Positions 20,463-31,967 of a stretch of 64,000 nt of DNA are shown here, one piece after another. The DNA comes from Gnetum montanum. Lineage: Eukaryota > Streptophyta > Gnetopsida > Gnetales > Gnetaceae. A program made the translations under genes and the position numbers. Below the pieces are notes generated by a model. The model saw only the letters and a program-made list of their open reading frames with translations. It was not told the DNA's origin and made no database searches. The stretch is from the NCBI GenBank assembly GCA_015680685.1, contig MNCI01025162.1:1-64000 (forward strand), read 5' to 3'. Position 1 is the stretch's first letter. Each line of letters starts with the position of its first letter.

Positions 20463-21184
20463 ACAAATTTTAACTTCTAATAAGTAAGCTAAACCTTGTG
20501 GAACCAGACAAATATATTAACAAATTAAACCACCAAAGTGTTATTGTTAGTAACTAAAAATTTTCAGTTTAAGAATCACTGCCAAAACTATAGGCTTATT
20601 TTCAATGACTAAAATTCCTTCATGTAAAGATTTCTGCCATAGAAGAAAAATAAAGACCAAAATTCCCCTATTAAATCATGAATAATACTAAGAAGCTATT
20701 TTCAACCTGCACCTAGGCACACAAATTGTGAGGTTGCTTTATGAATGTGTCAAAGTTGCAAGTCACCTTCCATTATGATTTAGCCCATAATTACTAAAAA
20801 TTACAAAACCTTATTTCCATCTCTTTAGAGTCTTGCAACATCTAGCTCTTTATATGTTAAGGGGTACATATATGGTTATATAGTTCCATTTTCAACAACT
20901 CCCTACCTTTTTTCTCTATTATGTTTGTTTAGAACTAGAGGATCTATAAGATAAATTAGGTTGTACAAAGTATATTTATTACAATAAATCTTAAGTACAA
21001 TAGCTGTATTCAATACTCATGTAATTAAAACACTTTTTCAATATAAAATGTTCCTTCACAGTCAAATCTATTTATTTATTATAAATTGTCATATATCATT
21101 TACCAATTTTATATGTTTGAACACAAAAAACACTATGGTCTTCTAATTTTGTTATGGTTAAGAGTCAAGATAATACATGTAATT

Positions 21185-21445
21185 CATTATCTAAGTTAAA
21201 TACTTAAAGAGCTTTAGTTTAGTTACCTCATTAAGAAATTCATCCGTTCCTTGGTTAGAAAATGCTAAGAGAACTTTGACAACTACTTCTTGTCCATTAG
21301 GAAGCTTTCCATAAAAGACTGGTTCAAATCCACCACATCCAATTTCATGTGAGAAATCCTGGATAGGTGACATGAGCTCTTTCATTGTGAAGGATCTACA
21401 CATTGATGACTTAAGTATTTCCACTTTTGATGGAGATTCTTCATA
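21185..21445 (-). pseudogene. Copy 2 kinase N-lobe exon
   Basis: Reads CRSFTMKELMSPIQDF, then glycine loop IGCGGFEPVFYG, then LPNGQEVVVKVL with the ATP-anchoring Lys, then GTDEFLNEVTK containing the helix C Glu. The loop is GxGxF with Pro before Val, slightly off consensus. A stop follows KYLT; the expected donor is not obvious. Confidence 0.85.
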
Positions 21446-21552
21446 AATTTATATGTATATTAGGGTTCTTGAATCATCATTTTATCTGTATAAAATTTTA
21501 AACTGTGCTAAACAGTTTCCTACAAAGAAGAATAAGGAGTTATGGACCTTAC

Positions 21553-21725
21553 CTTTAGCCTTGTATTTTCTGAAACCAAAATACGATATCCATATTCTGG
21601 TTATGATCACCAGAAAAATTGCACTAGCCGTTGCTACGAGTATGGTGGCTTTCAAATTTAGGTGCCCTTTTGATTTAGCACCGGTTGATTTAGAAATAAG
21701 GTATTGGGTGCCTGAGAAGCTGCAT
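21553..21725 (-). pseudogene. Copy 2 transmembrane exon
   Basis: Open frame STGAKSKGHLNLKATI then LVATASAIFLVIITRIW then ISYFGFRKYKAKG, followed by GTAAGG at 21552. Single hydrophobic span with a basic inner flank, as expected for a receptor kinase. No lesion seen here. Confidence 0.85.
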
Positions 21726-21819
21726 ATAGTTGACAGCGCTTTATACCATCCTGTGTATTTAGTTATAAAGATAAAATATTGTCATTCTAAGCAAAGTAAC
21801 TTAAAACATTACTTGAATT

Positions 21820-22395
21820 ATTGTTAGCAATAGACCTGGAACATTTCATGGAAGTTTCATTGCAGTTACATATTTGGAACCTGGGATTTTCTCCCTCTAG
21901 TATTAAGGAAAATTGTATAATCCAAGTAAACTTACAGGATTAATATTGTATAATCCAAGTAGACTTACAGCTCCTGAAGATTATTCAGGGTAGATAACCA
22001 CGCAGGAAGAGTTCCATTCAATTTTTTATTTTCCAGAATTCTGAAAAATAGCTGAAACTTCAACATATTAATTGGGAACACATAGAAAGCGTAGATACAT
22101 GAATTAGTCTAAATTTAGGCTCACATTGTTTGCAACTGATTGAGTCTTGACAAATCTGGTAGTGGTCCTTCCAATTGATTGTTGGAAAGGTCTCTGTAAA
22201 GTTTAAACTGAGGTGATTAATGATCAGGAGATCGCATTTATACACCAACAGGAAAAATCCAGAGCAATTAGAAATTACAGTGGAAGATAAACACAGTATA
22301 TGCATACAAGTAGTTTAAACCAATCAGCTTTGCAATACTCCGAGGTATACCCCCTGAGATTTTTGAGATTTTTGCCAGATAAGTAACTGCAAACA
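21820..22395 (-). pseudogene. Copy 2 LRR exons
   Basis: About 22320-22395: YLSGKNLKNLRGYTSE, frameshifted by a small duplication (gatttttga twice). About 22140-22200: DLSNNQLEGPLPDLSRL then NQLQ. About 21965-22045: LENKKLNGTLPAWLSTL then NNLQEL, followed by GTAAGT. About 21820-21870: NETSMKCSRSIANNN. Same repeats and introns as copy 1, with a fuller third repeat. The same segment has a short direct repeat (tattgtataatccaagta, about 21912-21960). Confidence 0.8.
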
Positions 22396-22564
22396 GGACA
22401 TCATGTAATGGATTCACTTTTTTTTGCTTGAAAAGAATTCACATTTCAAGCTCATTATAGAATGGTCCAAAAATTGAAATAATTGTCCCTGCTTTAATTA
22501 AGGTCAGGTCCATTTAATGACCAAATTTTATACATAAGAGGGAATCAAGAGAGAAGAAGCTCAC

Positions 22565-22695
22565 AGATGTGAAACAGTCATGTTGGTGCAGTTAATAGAT
22601 TCCCAGGGGATTACAAAGCATGGATCAGAAACCCACGAAGTGAAGTTGAATCCAAATGTCGTTCTGAACTCATTCAGCACCTGCACTGTGCGTAT
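22565..22695 (-). pseudogene. Copy 2 exon 4: malectin-to-LRR linker
   Basis: Reads VQVLNEFRTTFGFNF then WVSDPCFVIPWES and ends CAT CT|GTGAGC. Open and almost identical to the copy 1 peptide; a likely acceptor is tgctag just upstream. Confidence 0.8.
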
Positions 22696-22882
22696 CTAGC
22701 AATCACATCACACGCACACGTTACTATTCAATTTCAATTCATCGTACAGGGTTTACAAAACTATGAAATTAGACCAAAATTCTTTGTTTCTTACGGAAAT
22801 AAATCATTGGTAGTTTCATTATCAGTGATGGGAACTCGGATAAAAGAAAGCATATATAATAGACGACGCGGACTTTATTTAC

Positions 22883-23135
22883 CTTCCGAATTGCCAATGG
22901 CCTGTTCTGAACTGACCAAAATAAAACTTAAAGGAACCCCAGCGGTGATATCAGTAGTTTGTAAAGATGCATTAAACTCTCCGTTAATGTTATTGCATTT
23001 TGCCTGCACCAGAAGCTCCACTGCTGTGATTACGCAGCAGAGACAAGTTGTCTACTATGTCATCTTCGTTAACGAGAATGTTGAAAGCAATGGAATCCGT
23101 TGCATTGTCAACATTATAAATGTAGGATATCATTA
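22883..23135 (-). pseudogene. Copy 2 exon 3, second part
   Basis: Reads ATDSIAFNILVNEDDIV (copy 1: LESITFNIAVDEIDRG), then after a frameshift NGEFNASLQTTDITAG and VPLSFILVSSEQAIGNSE, ending GAAG|GTAAAT (donor at 22882-22881). This part shows what the copy 1 exon looked like before its purine tract was inserted. Confidence 0.8.
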
Positions 23136-23964
23136 ATATCTTAAAGTCCTATCGGAATTGCCAAGGGCTATACTTTTCAAATTATACACTACCACTTCAA
23201 TATATACATCTAGCCACTTTTCAAAGTAGTAAATCATTTTCGTTTTAATCATCCACTGCGCCTGGTACCATTAGTGGTACTATAATGTTAAGGAACATTT
23301 CAACATATTTATTATTAAAATTGCAAATTGGCAACTTCATGTTGGGATGGGCAACCAATGAGTTGTAGCATATAATAAATTTGTGAAGAACTTGCATTCT
23401 CAGCTTTTGCAAATAAGATTTTTATTCTTTAAAATGCAGTTAAGAAGGTTATTCCTGTTTGGGCTTTACTTAATTACTCCATTGTTTTCCTAAAATTTTA
23501 CATGGGCATCTTTGACTCATATTCACTATCATTTTTCAGCTTAATTTAAACAAAGAACATTATATTCATGTTTTTCTACTTTAAAATGCAGTTAAGAAGT
23601 TCATTCCTGTTTGAGCTTGACTTAATTATTCCATTGTTTTTATAAAAATTTTACATAGGCATCTTTGACTCATTTTCATTTTTCACTCCTCCAAGGTGTT
23701 TAGTATCATTCTTCAGCTTAAATTTAAACAAAGAACATTATATTCATGTTAAAGATTTAGTTACAAGTATTCACACAAATATGGCAAGGTAAGTGGCAGA
23801 ATGGAAAGCTATTGCAATTTTTGCCCTTTAGCATTACTAGAATCTTATTTGCGTGAATTTGTTAAGTATAAAATATATGCACATACAGAAAGTGCTGAGT
23901 TTCTTCCATTTATAAATCATGCTGCTGAGAATAGTAAAACTCTTATGAAAGAAAAATGACTTTC
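23136..23964. repeat. Insertion in exon 3 of copy 2, with tandem duplication
   Basis: About 0.83 kb with no counterpart in copy 1. It contains two tandem units of ~150 and ~175 bases (about 23421-23572 and 23573-23750) sharing actttaaaatgcagttaaga, ggcatctttgactca and caaagaacattatattcatg. The second unit has an extra ~25-base segment. No terminal repeats or coding sequence were recognised. Confidence 0.65.
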
Positions 23965-24175
23965 TAACACTGACACATTGGGTCGACTTGTTCATTTCTG
24001 GTAAGTAAAGCACGATCAACAATCCAGGTACCCACAAGACGTTGGCTGTCTGCATCACAGAAGATTGAGGAAGGAATATCTGCTTGCAGAAATTTTTGCA
24101 GTAGATGAACGATTGCCATTAATATCGAAACCATTCCTTTCACAATCGAGATAATCATCCGGGTAACTACAAGAT
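23965..24175 (-). pseudogene. Copy 2 exon 3, first part
   Basis: Reads DDYLDCERNGFDINGN, then, shifting frame, ADIPSS and VMQTANVLWVPG, then LLIVLYLPEMNKST. These align with YPTDDFNR, ADIPVVIQTAQI and WLLLYF of copy 1. LYLPEMN is the typical malectin-like core strand. The exon is interrupted after about 23965. Confidence 0.7.
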
Positions 24176-24459
24176 CAAAAAACAAATTTTAAATAAAATT
24201 TCCGCTATCTATTGGCCTCCTATTTATACTATGACTCGCTAGCTATACTTCATATCATTCCGATTTATAAAAGCCGGAAATCTTAAGAATGGCGATTCCA
24301 TGATCTTAAGCGTAAGAGTAATCGCAAACATTTATAAATATTTTAGGAAAAAGAAAAGATAGGTAAATTTATAGTTAACATTCTTGAAAAAAATCTCTGC
24401 TTATAAAGTATTAAAATTAAGGTTTAAAAGTAACATTAATTAACAAAGGTTAATGCCTT

Positions 24460-24790
24460 TTATAAATTTTTGAAAGATATTGAAATACGGCAAAAAACTT
24501 TTCTTTTCTATGAGTTAAAGGTGAAGATGGAAACACCTTACTTAATGTTATGTAAATCTGATTTATTTATTACCAGAAAGCAGAAGCCTCATGCCAATTC
24601 ATTACATACACTCGTATCTTGCATATCTCAAAGCAAGACAAATAATCTAAAAGAATTCTTGAGGATTTGGGAGACCCTGGTTGGTATTTTAAAGAATGCA
24701 ATAGTTGAGAAAATTGAATATCTCTTTAAAAGACATGTAGCACAATCCCAAAAATCCTAAGCAAGGAGAAGGTTTTAAGGAAGATGGATT
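24460..24790 (+). mobile_element. LINE ORF2 3' fragment in copy 2 intron
   Basis: Frame KTFLFYELKVKMETPYLM, LMLCKSDLF, then SQSKTNNLKEFLRIWET and VGILKNAIVEKIEYL. It aligns with the fragment at 16720-16905 in DNA (aaggtgaagatg-aaacacctta) and protein. It lies opposite in sense to the host gene, between malectin exons 2 and 3. The clade is probable, not certain. Confidence 0.55.
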
Positions 24791-24995
24791 CAACTCCCAA
24801 AAAAACCACATTTATAAGTTGTAGAGATTAAGATTAACGTGTATTTCTTTGTTATGCTATGACTATTCATTTCAAACAGCCTTATAATATTATTTGTTTT
24901 TATACTCGGCTTAGTTAATTTGTACGGTCTATTTTTATTTTTTTAAAAAAGGTAGGATCTATCCTATGAGATTTCCCATATAACTTCGTTTCATT

Positions 24996-25330
24996 TCATA
25001 AAATGCTAAAAGAGCATGGAATTACCATGGACAATTCAAACGCTCTATTCCGAAAACAGGGAATGCCGGAATGGTCACTCCGATGAAGCATAGCTAGGTA
25101 TGTATCATGATACTGAACTATTGGAGCAGTGAAATTGGGTTTATTTTGGCCCTGTGAAACCGTCTCTTGTTGGACAATTAACGTGGTACTGATATTCAGT
25201 TTCGTGGCAAGGAGTTTAGCTCCTGGGCACATTGGAGCAAGCGTGTTACCAGTAAATAATGTTCTTTCAGATGAGCAGGCTACTGCGTAACAAGGTTCCA
25301 AACAACGGTTTAAGTTTCAGTAATTGTAAC
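24996..25330 (-). other. Unrecognised frame between copy 2 exons 2 and 3
   Basis: An open 101-codon minus-strand frame (24996-25301) lies where an intron is expected. It contains SSERTLFTGNTLAPMC and STTLIVQQETVSQGQ and matches no family I recognise. A short part (gaatgccggaatgg-caactccatgaag-like, near 25060) loosely resembles 11455-11490 upstream of copy 1. Probably intronic insertion sequence. Confidence 0.35.
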
Positions 25331-25409
25331 CAACTAAAATTTCTGGTAATAGATAAATTCAAAATTTTCGGAGTAGAAAGAATTGAGAGGATAAACAAGG
25401 TCATCCGAT

Positions 25410-25956
25410 TATAAGGTTCTCACGAGCGCCAATGTTGAATCTGGCCATTGCATTTACGAGTAGTCCCTGCTGCGCCGAGTAGTACATTCCATGCCTCAAT
25501 TCAACAACCTGAATCGCCGATATGAATGGATCTCCCTCCCTCTCGCTGATTCTGTTAAGGCATATGTACACTTTTCTTCCTAGCGTGAACAAAAAATGAT
25601 CATACTAACCGTATTTCCTGTCAAGATTCTCTGATCCGTAAAGCATAGCTTTTGTCTCAACAGAGAAAGTGAACACACGGGGCCAAATTGTGTCATTACT
25701 GACATCCTTAGTTACCAAGCGCAATTTCACAAGGTAACAAGGTAACGCTCTACAGAGGAGAGAGGAATCTCATATCACGATTTTTTCAGAGGTATGGGAA
25801 ACTTTCGTAGATTTTGGTAGTAGCGATATTCACTGGGCAGATATTCAGATATCCGTTGTGTTCGGCCCACTTTGATAAATTTTGTATCAGGTACCCCTGC
25901 CAGTCATCTGTTATCCGTAAAATTGGATGTCGACCCGCAAGCAATATTCCAAAATC
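25410..25956 (-). pseudogene. Copy 2 exon 2: malectin-like domain, first half
   Basis: The acceptor AG (25958-25957) precedes FWNIACGSTSNFTDN, aligned with LLNIACGSKSSFTNS of copy 1. It continues VPDTKFIKVGRTQ, NLRKFPIPLKKS-stop-YEIP, VYICLNRIS, FISAIQVVELRHGMYYSA. A stop replaces the Cys of CYEIP. A repeated caaggtaac near 25729-25747 breaks the frame. Confidence 0.85.
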
Positions 25957-26034
25957 CTGTGATTTTCATCCATCAGAATTCATAATGGAGCGTCAGTTAT
26001 TTCTTATGGGGAGTGGAAAGAGAAGGAATCTTTT

Positions 26035-26586
26035 TGTAACAACGTTGTCCCTCATAACATTGTTCAGCACCTTAGGAGCACCTTAGGAGATTCCAAGCAC
26101 CTTAGGAGATTCCAAGCAGTGTCAATTGGGATGAAACTCAAGAGAAATACATCTCACGAATCAACAATCCTAAAACATATGTCAACAAACAATGTGTTAG
26201 TGTTAGCATGTCTCCTGAGGGGTGTTTCAAATTCAATATTGGCAATTCCCTTGCTCCACTTATGTGGACACCATGGGGTTGAACCTTCCATATTCATCAC
26301 CATGTGTTGGTAGTTGGTGTTGCGCCCTTACGCAACATCCCATAGCACATCCCATGACACACCTAGTTAAACACCCCAACGTAGAGTTGAATTATGCAAC
26401 CCCTTGAGGCAAGGTCTTACCGAGTGGGGTAATGAGGTAGGTCGTACCCTCCTCTTACTAATGCATGAAACTACCATGCTAGTATGGTTCCAAAGACACA
26501 AGGAGAGGAGAACTCCTTGTGTCCCCATGGACCTTGAACCATGGTGGAGGTAGCAGGCCACCACCAACCTTGCTACCTCTCTCACA
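26035..26586 (-). repeat. Gypsy 3' LTR
   Basis: Aligned with 31968-32529 throughout (aacaacgttgtc near the left edge; ccaccaccaacc near the right). It contains an exact 19-base tandem duplication (26081-26099 and 26100-26118) that the other LTR lacks, so it arose after insertion. Confidence 0.9.
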
Positions 26587-27239
26587 ATCCTCCCCCGCTT
26601 AGAATGAGCAACGACCTTGGAGCATAGCCTGGGTAACCCATGAGGCAGCTGCACCAAAATCGAGGGAGGATTCCATCAATTTTGGGGAAGTAAGCTTATG
26701 CTATTTTGAGCAAGTCCGAAAAGGATCTTAGGTTCTAGAAGGTCCAACTACTAGGGCCTAAGGCCTTAAAGCATTTTTGTTGAACTCAATTGTTTGCCTA
26801 AGATTCGAATTCATCATAGCATCTGACACCCAGGTTAAAAGCGTTACCCCTCAAGACTTGGCATGTCCATCCTTCCACACTTGGCCTAAAATGCAAGACT
26901 ATGGAACGACATCAAGTGATCTATCATTGTGACATGACAGAATGCACCAACCTAAGGATGTATGAGTCCCAGGGCATCCCCGAACTCGTTTTTATCCAAA
27001 GGTCTAGGGGTCTCAAGTTCAATATAGCTCCTCTTCTATTTGAAACTTAAGCCCCATTGCTTATAGAGCACTTCAAAAGGCTCTAGACACCTTCCTTCCT
27101 TGTTTGAGGCAGGCTCTCATAGGAATTTGCTCTTGGATCCTACAAGGCACCACATGTCATGCCTCTTCCAATTTTTTTTTATGGAAGGTTTCTCTATCCA
27201 TCATCGGAGTAGCCAAGGAGGGAGGTTGATTGTTTGCTC

Positions 27240-27385
27240 CTGACAGAAGTCCAAGATCAAGTTTTCCTAAGACCTCAAATGCTTCAGTGGTTTCCAACTA
27301 TCATCTGAGTTAGGATGGTGTTTCCAGTGGATGAGAAATTCCATTTTCAAATCTGCACCATGGCTAGTGGTCTGAAAGTTTTGAA
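27240..27385 (-). pseudogene. Gypsy chromodomain-like segment
   Basis: Minus-strand frame LKMEFLIHWKHHPNSDD then SWKPLKHL aligns with the chromodomain core EYLVHWKG-P-SE-TWEPLENL. Aromatic residues W and W of the core are present. In chromoviruses this domain follows integrase and is thought to guide insertion to particular chromatin. Confidence 0.8.
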
Positions 27386-27559
27386 TGCGATTTGCTCTCT
27401 TTCCCTATATAGATTGTATACAAGGTCATTCTCGAATAGAGAGGCTTCTTTCTGGATAAGGGAACCCATTTGGCAGTGGCTTTAGCATGCTAACATGAAA
27501 AAATGTATGAACTTTGTCCATATTGATAGGTAGTTGAATCTTATACGTCACAAGGTTAA

Positions 27560-28320
27560 TTTTATCGATGATCCGGAAGGGACCATCATACTGCCTCATC
27601 AATTTGGAGGTAGTTCCCTATTTTAGTTTAAACTAACATGGGTCCAACTTTAAGAGAACCCAATCTCCCACCTTGAATTCACAGTGCTAGCATTTTTGAC
27701 AAACATACTTTTTCATTCACTGCACTGCCCTCTCCAGATGATATTTTACAGTTTCAACATTTTCAGACCACACTTTCAAGAATTAATTCGTTGAGGGATG
27801 CTAACCCTGTAATGAGGGGGAGACCATATGAGGGGTAATGGGCTATATTTCATTACTAGTTCTACAGGAGAAAACACAGTAGTTGAAGACTTCTAGATGT
27901 AACTTAGTTGGGCAATCCCCAACAAAGTAGGCCAGTTCTTTTAATCACTATGAACATAATGTTGAAGGTACTCTTCAAGTACATGGTTCATCTATTCGGT
28001 TCATTATAGCCCACAAAAATGGAGGGATTTCCAAGGAGAGAAAATGTCCACTTGGACACTCCATATAACCTTTGTCTTGTTGGCAAACTAAACACTTTTG
28101 AACATAAGAAATTACATCTCGATATATCTTTGGCTAGAAGAAGGTTCTCTCGATGAGTGCTAAGGTTCTTTGCTATCCAAGGTGCCCAGCCCACTGTGCG
28201 TTGTGGCACTCTCGAATTATCTCCTTACGAAGGTCATCCCAATCCAAAACACATATTCAATTATCATGGAACCAAAGCAATCCATCCCTCATTTTGAACT
28301 GTGAAGCTTGCCTAATTTCT
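27560..28320 (-). pseudogene. Gypsy integrase remnant with deleted core
   Basis: HHCC finger: RECHNAQWAGHLG, then PKIYRDVISYVQKCLVC with both His and both Cys present (about 28065-28225). Only about 70 bases later the sequence is already MNHVLEEYLQHYVHSD, the region around the catalytic Glu (TE-x-MN). The core between, holding the first two catalytic Asp, is missing. Downstream NWPTLLGIAQLSYI and FSPVELVMKYSP follow. Confidence 0.82.
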
Positions 28321-28439
28321 ATCAACTTCATTAGATAAACGACATGAGAATTTCTTTTTAAACCATCTTGGATTCAAGTCAACAACACTTTGTCTCATTG
28401 AACAAGTGAAGTTTGTGGCCCAATGATAGAAAAGAGATG

Positions 28440-28879
28440 GGAGGTAGGTTGAGGATGGCAACTCAATGAATCTGGCACCACATTCTCCTTCCTAGGGTAG
28501 TAGGTTAGTTGTAGATCAAATTCAAAAAGCATATCCAACTATTGTGCTTGTTTGGGCCTCAGCTTCATTTGATTTAGCAAATAACTAGTCACTAGATTAT
28601 TATTCTTTATATGAACACGACTTTCCAACAAGTAGTGTCTCCATTCTCTCAAGTAATGGATAATAGCAAATGTTTCTTTCTCATGGACTATCCATCTCGG
28701 CTCTACATGATTCAACTTTTGAGACTCATAAGTGACAAGATGACCTTTCTAAAGTAAGACATCACTGATTGCATCCACACTGGCATCAATATGAACTTCA
28801 AAAGATTTCGAGAAATCTGGTAATGCCAACACTGGTTGGGAGGTTAAAGCTTCTTTGATTCTATCGAAGGCTTGCTGAT
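28440..28879 (-). pseudogene. Gypsy RNase H remnant
   Basis: FEVHIDASVDAISDVLL (28749-28810) has the RNase H DAS motif. Then, through stops, MRKKHLLLSIIHYLREW-type sequence, HIKNNN and FEFDLQLTYYPRKENV follow (the last being the EY-GKxN segment of Gypsy RNase H). Confidence 0.75.
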
Positions 28880-29800
28880 AGTTTGAATACCAGTACCATG
28901 AAACTTCTTTATTTTGCAAATTGGTGAGGGGAGCAACGATACTCGAGAGATTTTTGATGAATTTACGATAGAAGCTGGCTAACCCCATAAACTGTCTAAC
29001 CTCATGAACATTAGTAGGAGTAGGCCATTGACATACAACCTCTACTTTTTCTAGATATGGCTTCACCTGCCCATGTCCTATGAGATGTCCCAAAAGTTTT
29101 AGCTCTATACAACAAAATTCACATTTATCTTTCTTAATGTACAACTTATTTTCCTGTAGCTTCTCAAGGGCTAACTACAAGTGGAGGGCATGTTCCTCCA
29201 TGGTCTAGCTATATATCAGGATATTGTCAGATAGATGACCATAAGTTTATCTAGGAATGGTTAAAATATCTCATTCATTAATGTACAAAGGGTAGTTGGT
29301 GCATTGCAAAGCTCAAAGGGCATCACTGTCCACTTGTATGATGCATATCGAGTTACACATGCTATTTTTTCTTCATTCCCCTCTATGATGTGAACCTGAT
29401 AGTACCCTTGTTGAAGGTCTAGCTAGGTGAAATAACAAGTCCTTGTCAATTGATTGAACAAGCCAGAAATAAGTAGTATTAGGTACTTGTTCTTGATAGT
29501 ATGTTTATTCAACAACTTGTAATCACAACAAAGATGTAGTGTTTCATCCTCCTTGGTGACAAACAACATTGGTGCCCTATAAGGGGATTTTGAGGGACGA
29601 ATGTATCCTTTGGACATCAAGCTCTCAAGTTGCTTCTTCAATTCTCCTAATTCTGGTTCTGTTAACTAATATGGTATTTGAATAGGTGGGTTAGTACTTG
29701 GCTATAATTCTATTTTATGATCTATAACCCTTCGAGGTGGTAGACTTCCTAGTAACTTAGGTGGCATCACATCTTTAAAACTATCTAGCACCTATGTTAT
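28880..29800 (-). pseudogene. Gypsy reverse transcriptase remnant
   Basis: PPRRVIDHKIEL near 29740, then LMSKGYIRPSKSPYRAP, CCDYKLLNKHTIKNKY, LDLQQGYYQVHI, MPFELCNAPTTL in order. The catalytic box reads VIYLTIS then stop where VVYLDDILIYS is expected; the other frame gives NILIYS, so a deletion of at least one base removed the second Asp. The connection domain (GHLIGHGQVKPYLEKV, FMGLASFYRKFI) is open at 28749-29144. Confidence 0.88.
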
Positions 29801-30213
29801 GTGTGGGTCAAGGTTTATTTGAGATTAACAAGACTCAAAAGGATCATCTATTTGCATAGCTAGTAGAAATTTTCTTGTGGGATCCTTGGCCAAATGTTTC
29901 ATCACCATTGGTGAAAAAATCTGGGGGCTAGAGCCCTCATCCTTTCCAATTTGTGCTTCATGAGTTTGAACTAGGCAAGGTGAGCTTTCATGTGAAATGG
30001 TAATTATGTTTAAGTGTGAAGCTATAAAAACTTTGGCCTCGCGTAAGAATTCTTGCCCTAATATAACCTTGAAGAAGTCCATATCTAGAATTGAAAAATT
30101 GAGAATCCCTTGCCATGAGTCCACTTAAATTAGGACACTTCGACACACCGTGATGCACTGAAGAGGTCTAAACTTGGAAAATTTGCAGAGGCTTGGATTG
30201 GTGCTATTTTTAG

Positions 30214-30399
30214 CTACAAGTCTCTTACCAATGTTGGAAACATGTAATTGTGGCTGGCCCCATTATCAATGAGGGCACGTATTTGACTTGAGCTCATAGT
30301 GATTGGGGCCAACTGAGCCTGATGTAAATTATCAAGATTAGTATTTTGGAAGTTTCCAGCTCCTGACCTTTGCGTAACCATGTTAGACAACTCCATCAT
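30214..30399 (-). pseudogene. Gypsy aspartic protease remnant
   Basis: Frame contains IRALIDNGASHNYM, the retropepsin motif (normally ALIDSGASHNF) with the catalytic Asp kept and Ser replaced by Asn. A downstream frame (29825-30124) has FKVILGQEFLREAKV, corresponding to the DVILGMDWL region. Confidence 0.85.
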
Positions 30400-30529
30400 A
30401 ATAACTAGTCTTTGTTATTCCCTAGAATGCTTCCATTTGTAATTTGAAGGCATCGGTTAGGATGATAGTCAAGAGCCATCAGTTGTTTCCTTGGATCTTG
30501 CCCTTGCTTATTTTCTATCCTTCCTGAGC

Positions 30530-31815
30530 TTAATGGGCAATTTCTCACTAGGTGATTTCTTTGACACGAGAAGCATTAAATTGGCTCCTTAAAGGGACCT
30601 ACTGAAAATTGTTTCTTCTTGTTCCCAGGTTGCCACTTGCTCCCTATATCTTTACATTTTTTTAGAAGCCTTGGTTTCTTGGAGGACCATCCATCAGGTA
30701 ACTACCTTTCTGAATTGATTTGAATGTGTTTTCACCTTTAATGAAACATATATCTATTTTTTGAGAGTGGGAGGACATGACATGCTTTCCCTTCCCATGC
30801 TTACCCTTTTTTGGCTTGGCTACCTTGAAGTCCAAAAAAGTGCAAGCAACAGCAATAGCCTCCATGAGTGTATCAATGCCTCTTCAATGTAGTTCTATCT
30901 ACGCCCACAGCTGTAATCCATTTACAAACTTAAAGAAGCAATCCAAATCTTCCATATTGGAAATCAACAACATGAGCTCTTGGAAGCTATTGATATAATC
31001 TTCAAGCTTCCTTGAATGTTTTAGGGACTCCAACTTAGTTCTAGCTACCCACTCAAAGTTCCTTGGATGAAACTATTTAATTAGTGCTACCTTAAATCTA
31101 TCCTAAGTCTCTACCTTTTCTATAATAGTACCCTTTTCTTGAGCACGAAGGAGGCTAAGCCACCATAGCTTAGCACTTCCCATGAGATATTGAGATGCTG
31201 TGAAGACCTTTTGGGCTATAGGAACATCCCCAGTATTCATGTACATCTCCACATCATGGAGGAAGGCATCAATTTTAGCATCACTCCTCTTGCCATCATA
31301 AGAACTTAGTTCTCTAGCTTTGATACAAGCCATTGCTACTAGCTCTTCTACCAAGCATCCTGCCAAGGACGATTTCAAGATGGCATTTTCAATTTTCAAA
31401 TTAGAAAGCTCTTGATTTACCCCCACTAGGCATCCTCCAAAATTTTTAGTCATTCAATTATGTCCTCAACTAGAGATGCTTTTGTTTGTGCCTCCTCCAA
31501 GAATCCAAATAGATCCTTGTAGAGGTTGAGCATGCGATCCAGATGACCTTCTAGGTTTGAAACCTTAACCTCTGCAACTTTAACCCTATCCTTGGAGCGA
31601 AGATCCATCTTGTCTTGTGGTAAATCAATGTCTTTAAGAATGTGAAGGATCACATCTGCGTTTTCTAGTCTAAGGTAGGCTAATGCCTCATCAATTTCTT
31701 TACCATGGTTCCATAAGGTTTGAAACTTAGTCTCATCTTGATCAAGTTCTATCTCAACCTCAATCTCTAGGTTTGCTTGATCTTCTATCATATCACTAGG
31801 TTCACTAGGCTCCAT
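30530..31815 (-). pseudogene. Gypsy gag remnant
   Basis: An acidic leader frame (31450-31815: MEPSEPSDMIEDQANLE) is followed by a gag body (31103-31453) with RELSSYDGKRSDAKID and LMGSAKLWWLSLLR, the retrotransposon gag pattern. After frame changes it runs to KFVNGLQLWA and a CCHC knuckle at about 30545-30590, CFSCQRNHLVRNC. This is one residue short of the usual CX2CX4HX4C. Confidence 0.8.
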
Positions 31816-31952
31816 GTTGCCAAAGAGAGAACTTTAGCACAAGCCCAGCCTCAAAGGAAGAGTGGCTAGCAGAAGTTCAAAATGAAACCTCATAAACCAC
31901 AAACCCTCTCAAGTCTTTATCGAGAAATTTTTACTGGGAAACCAAAGTGTGA

Positions 31953-31965
31953 GGCTTTGATACCA
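31953..31965 (-). other. Gypsy primer-binding site
   Basis: Minus strand tggtatcaaagcc, two bases inside the 5' LTR, one change from the initiator-methionine tRNA complement. Confidence 0.85.
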
Positions 31966-31967
31966 TC

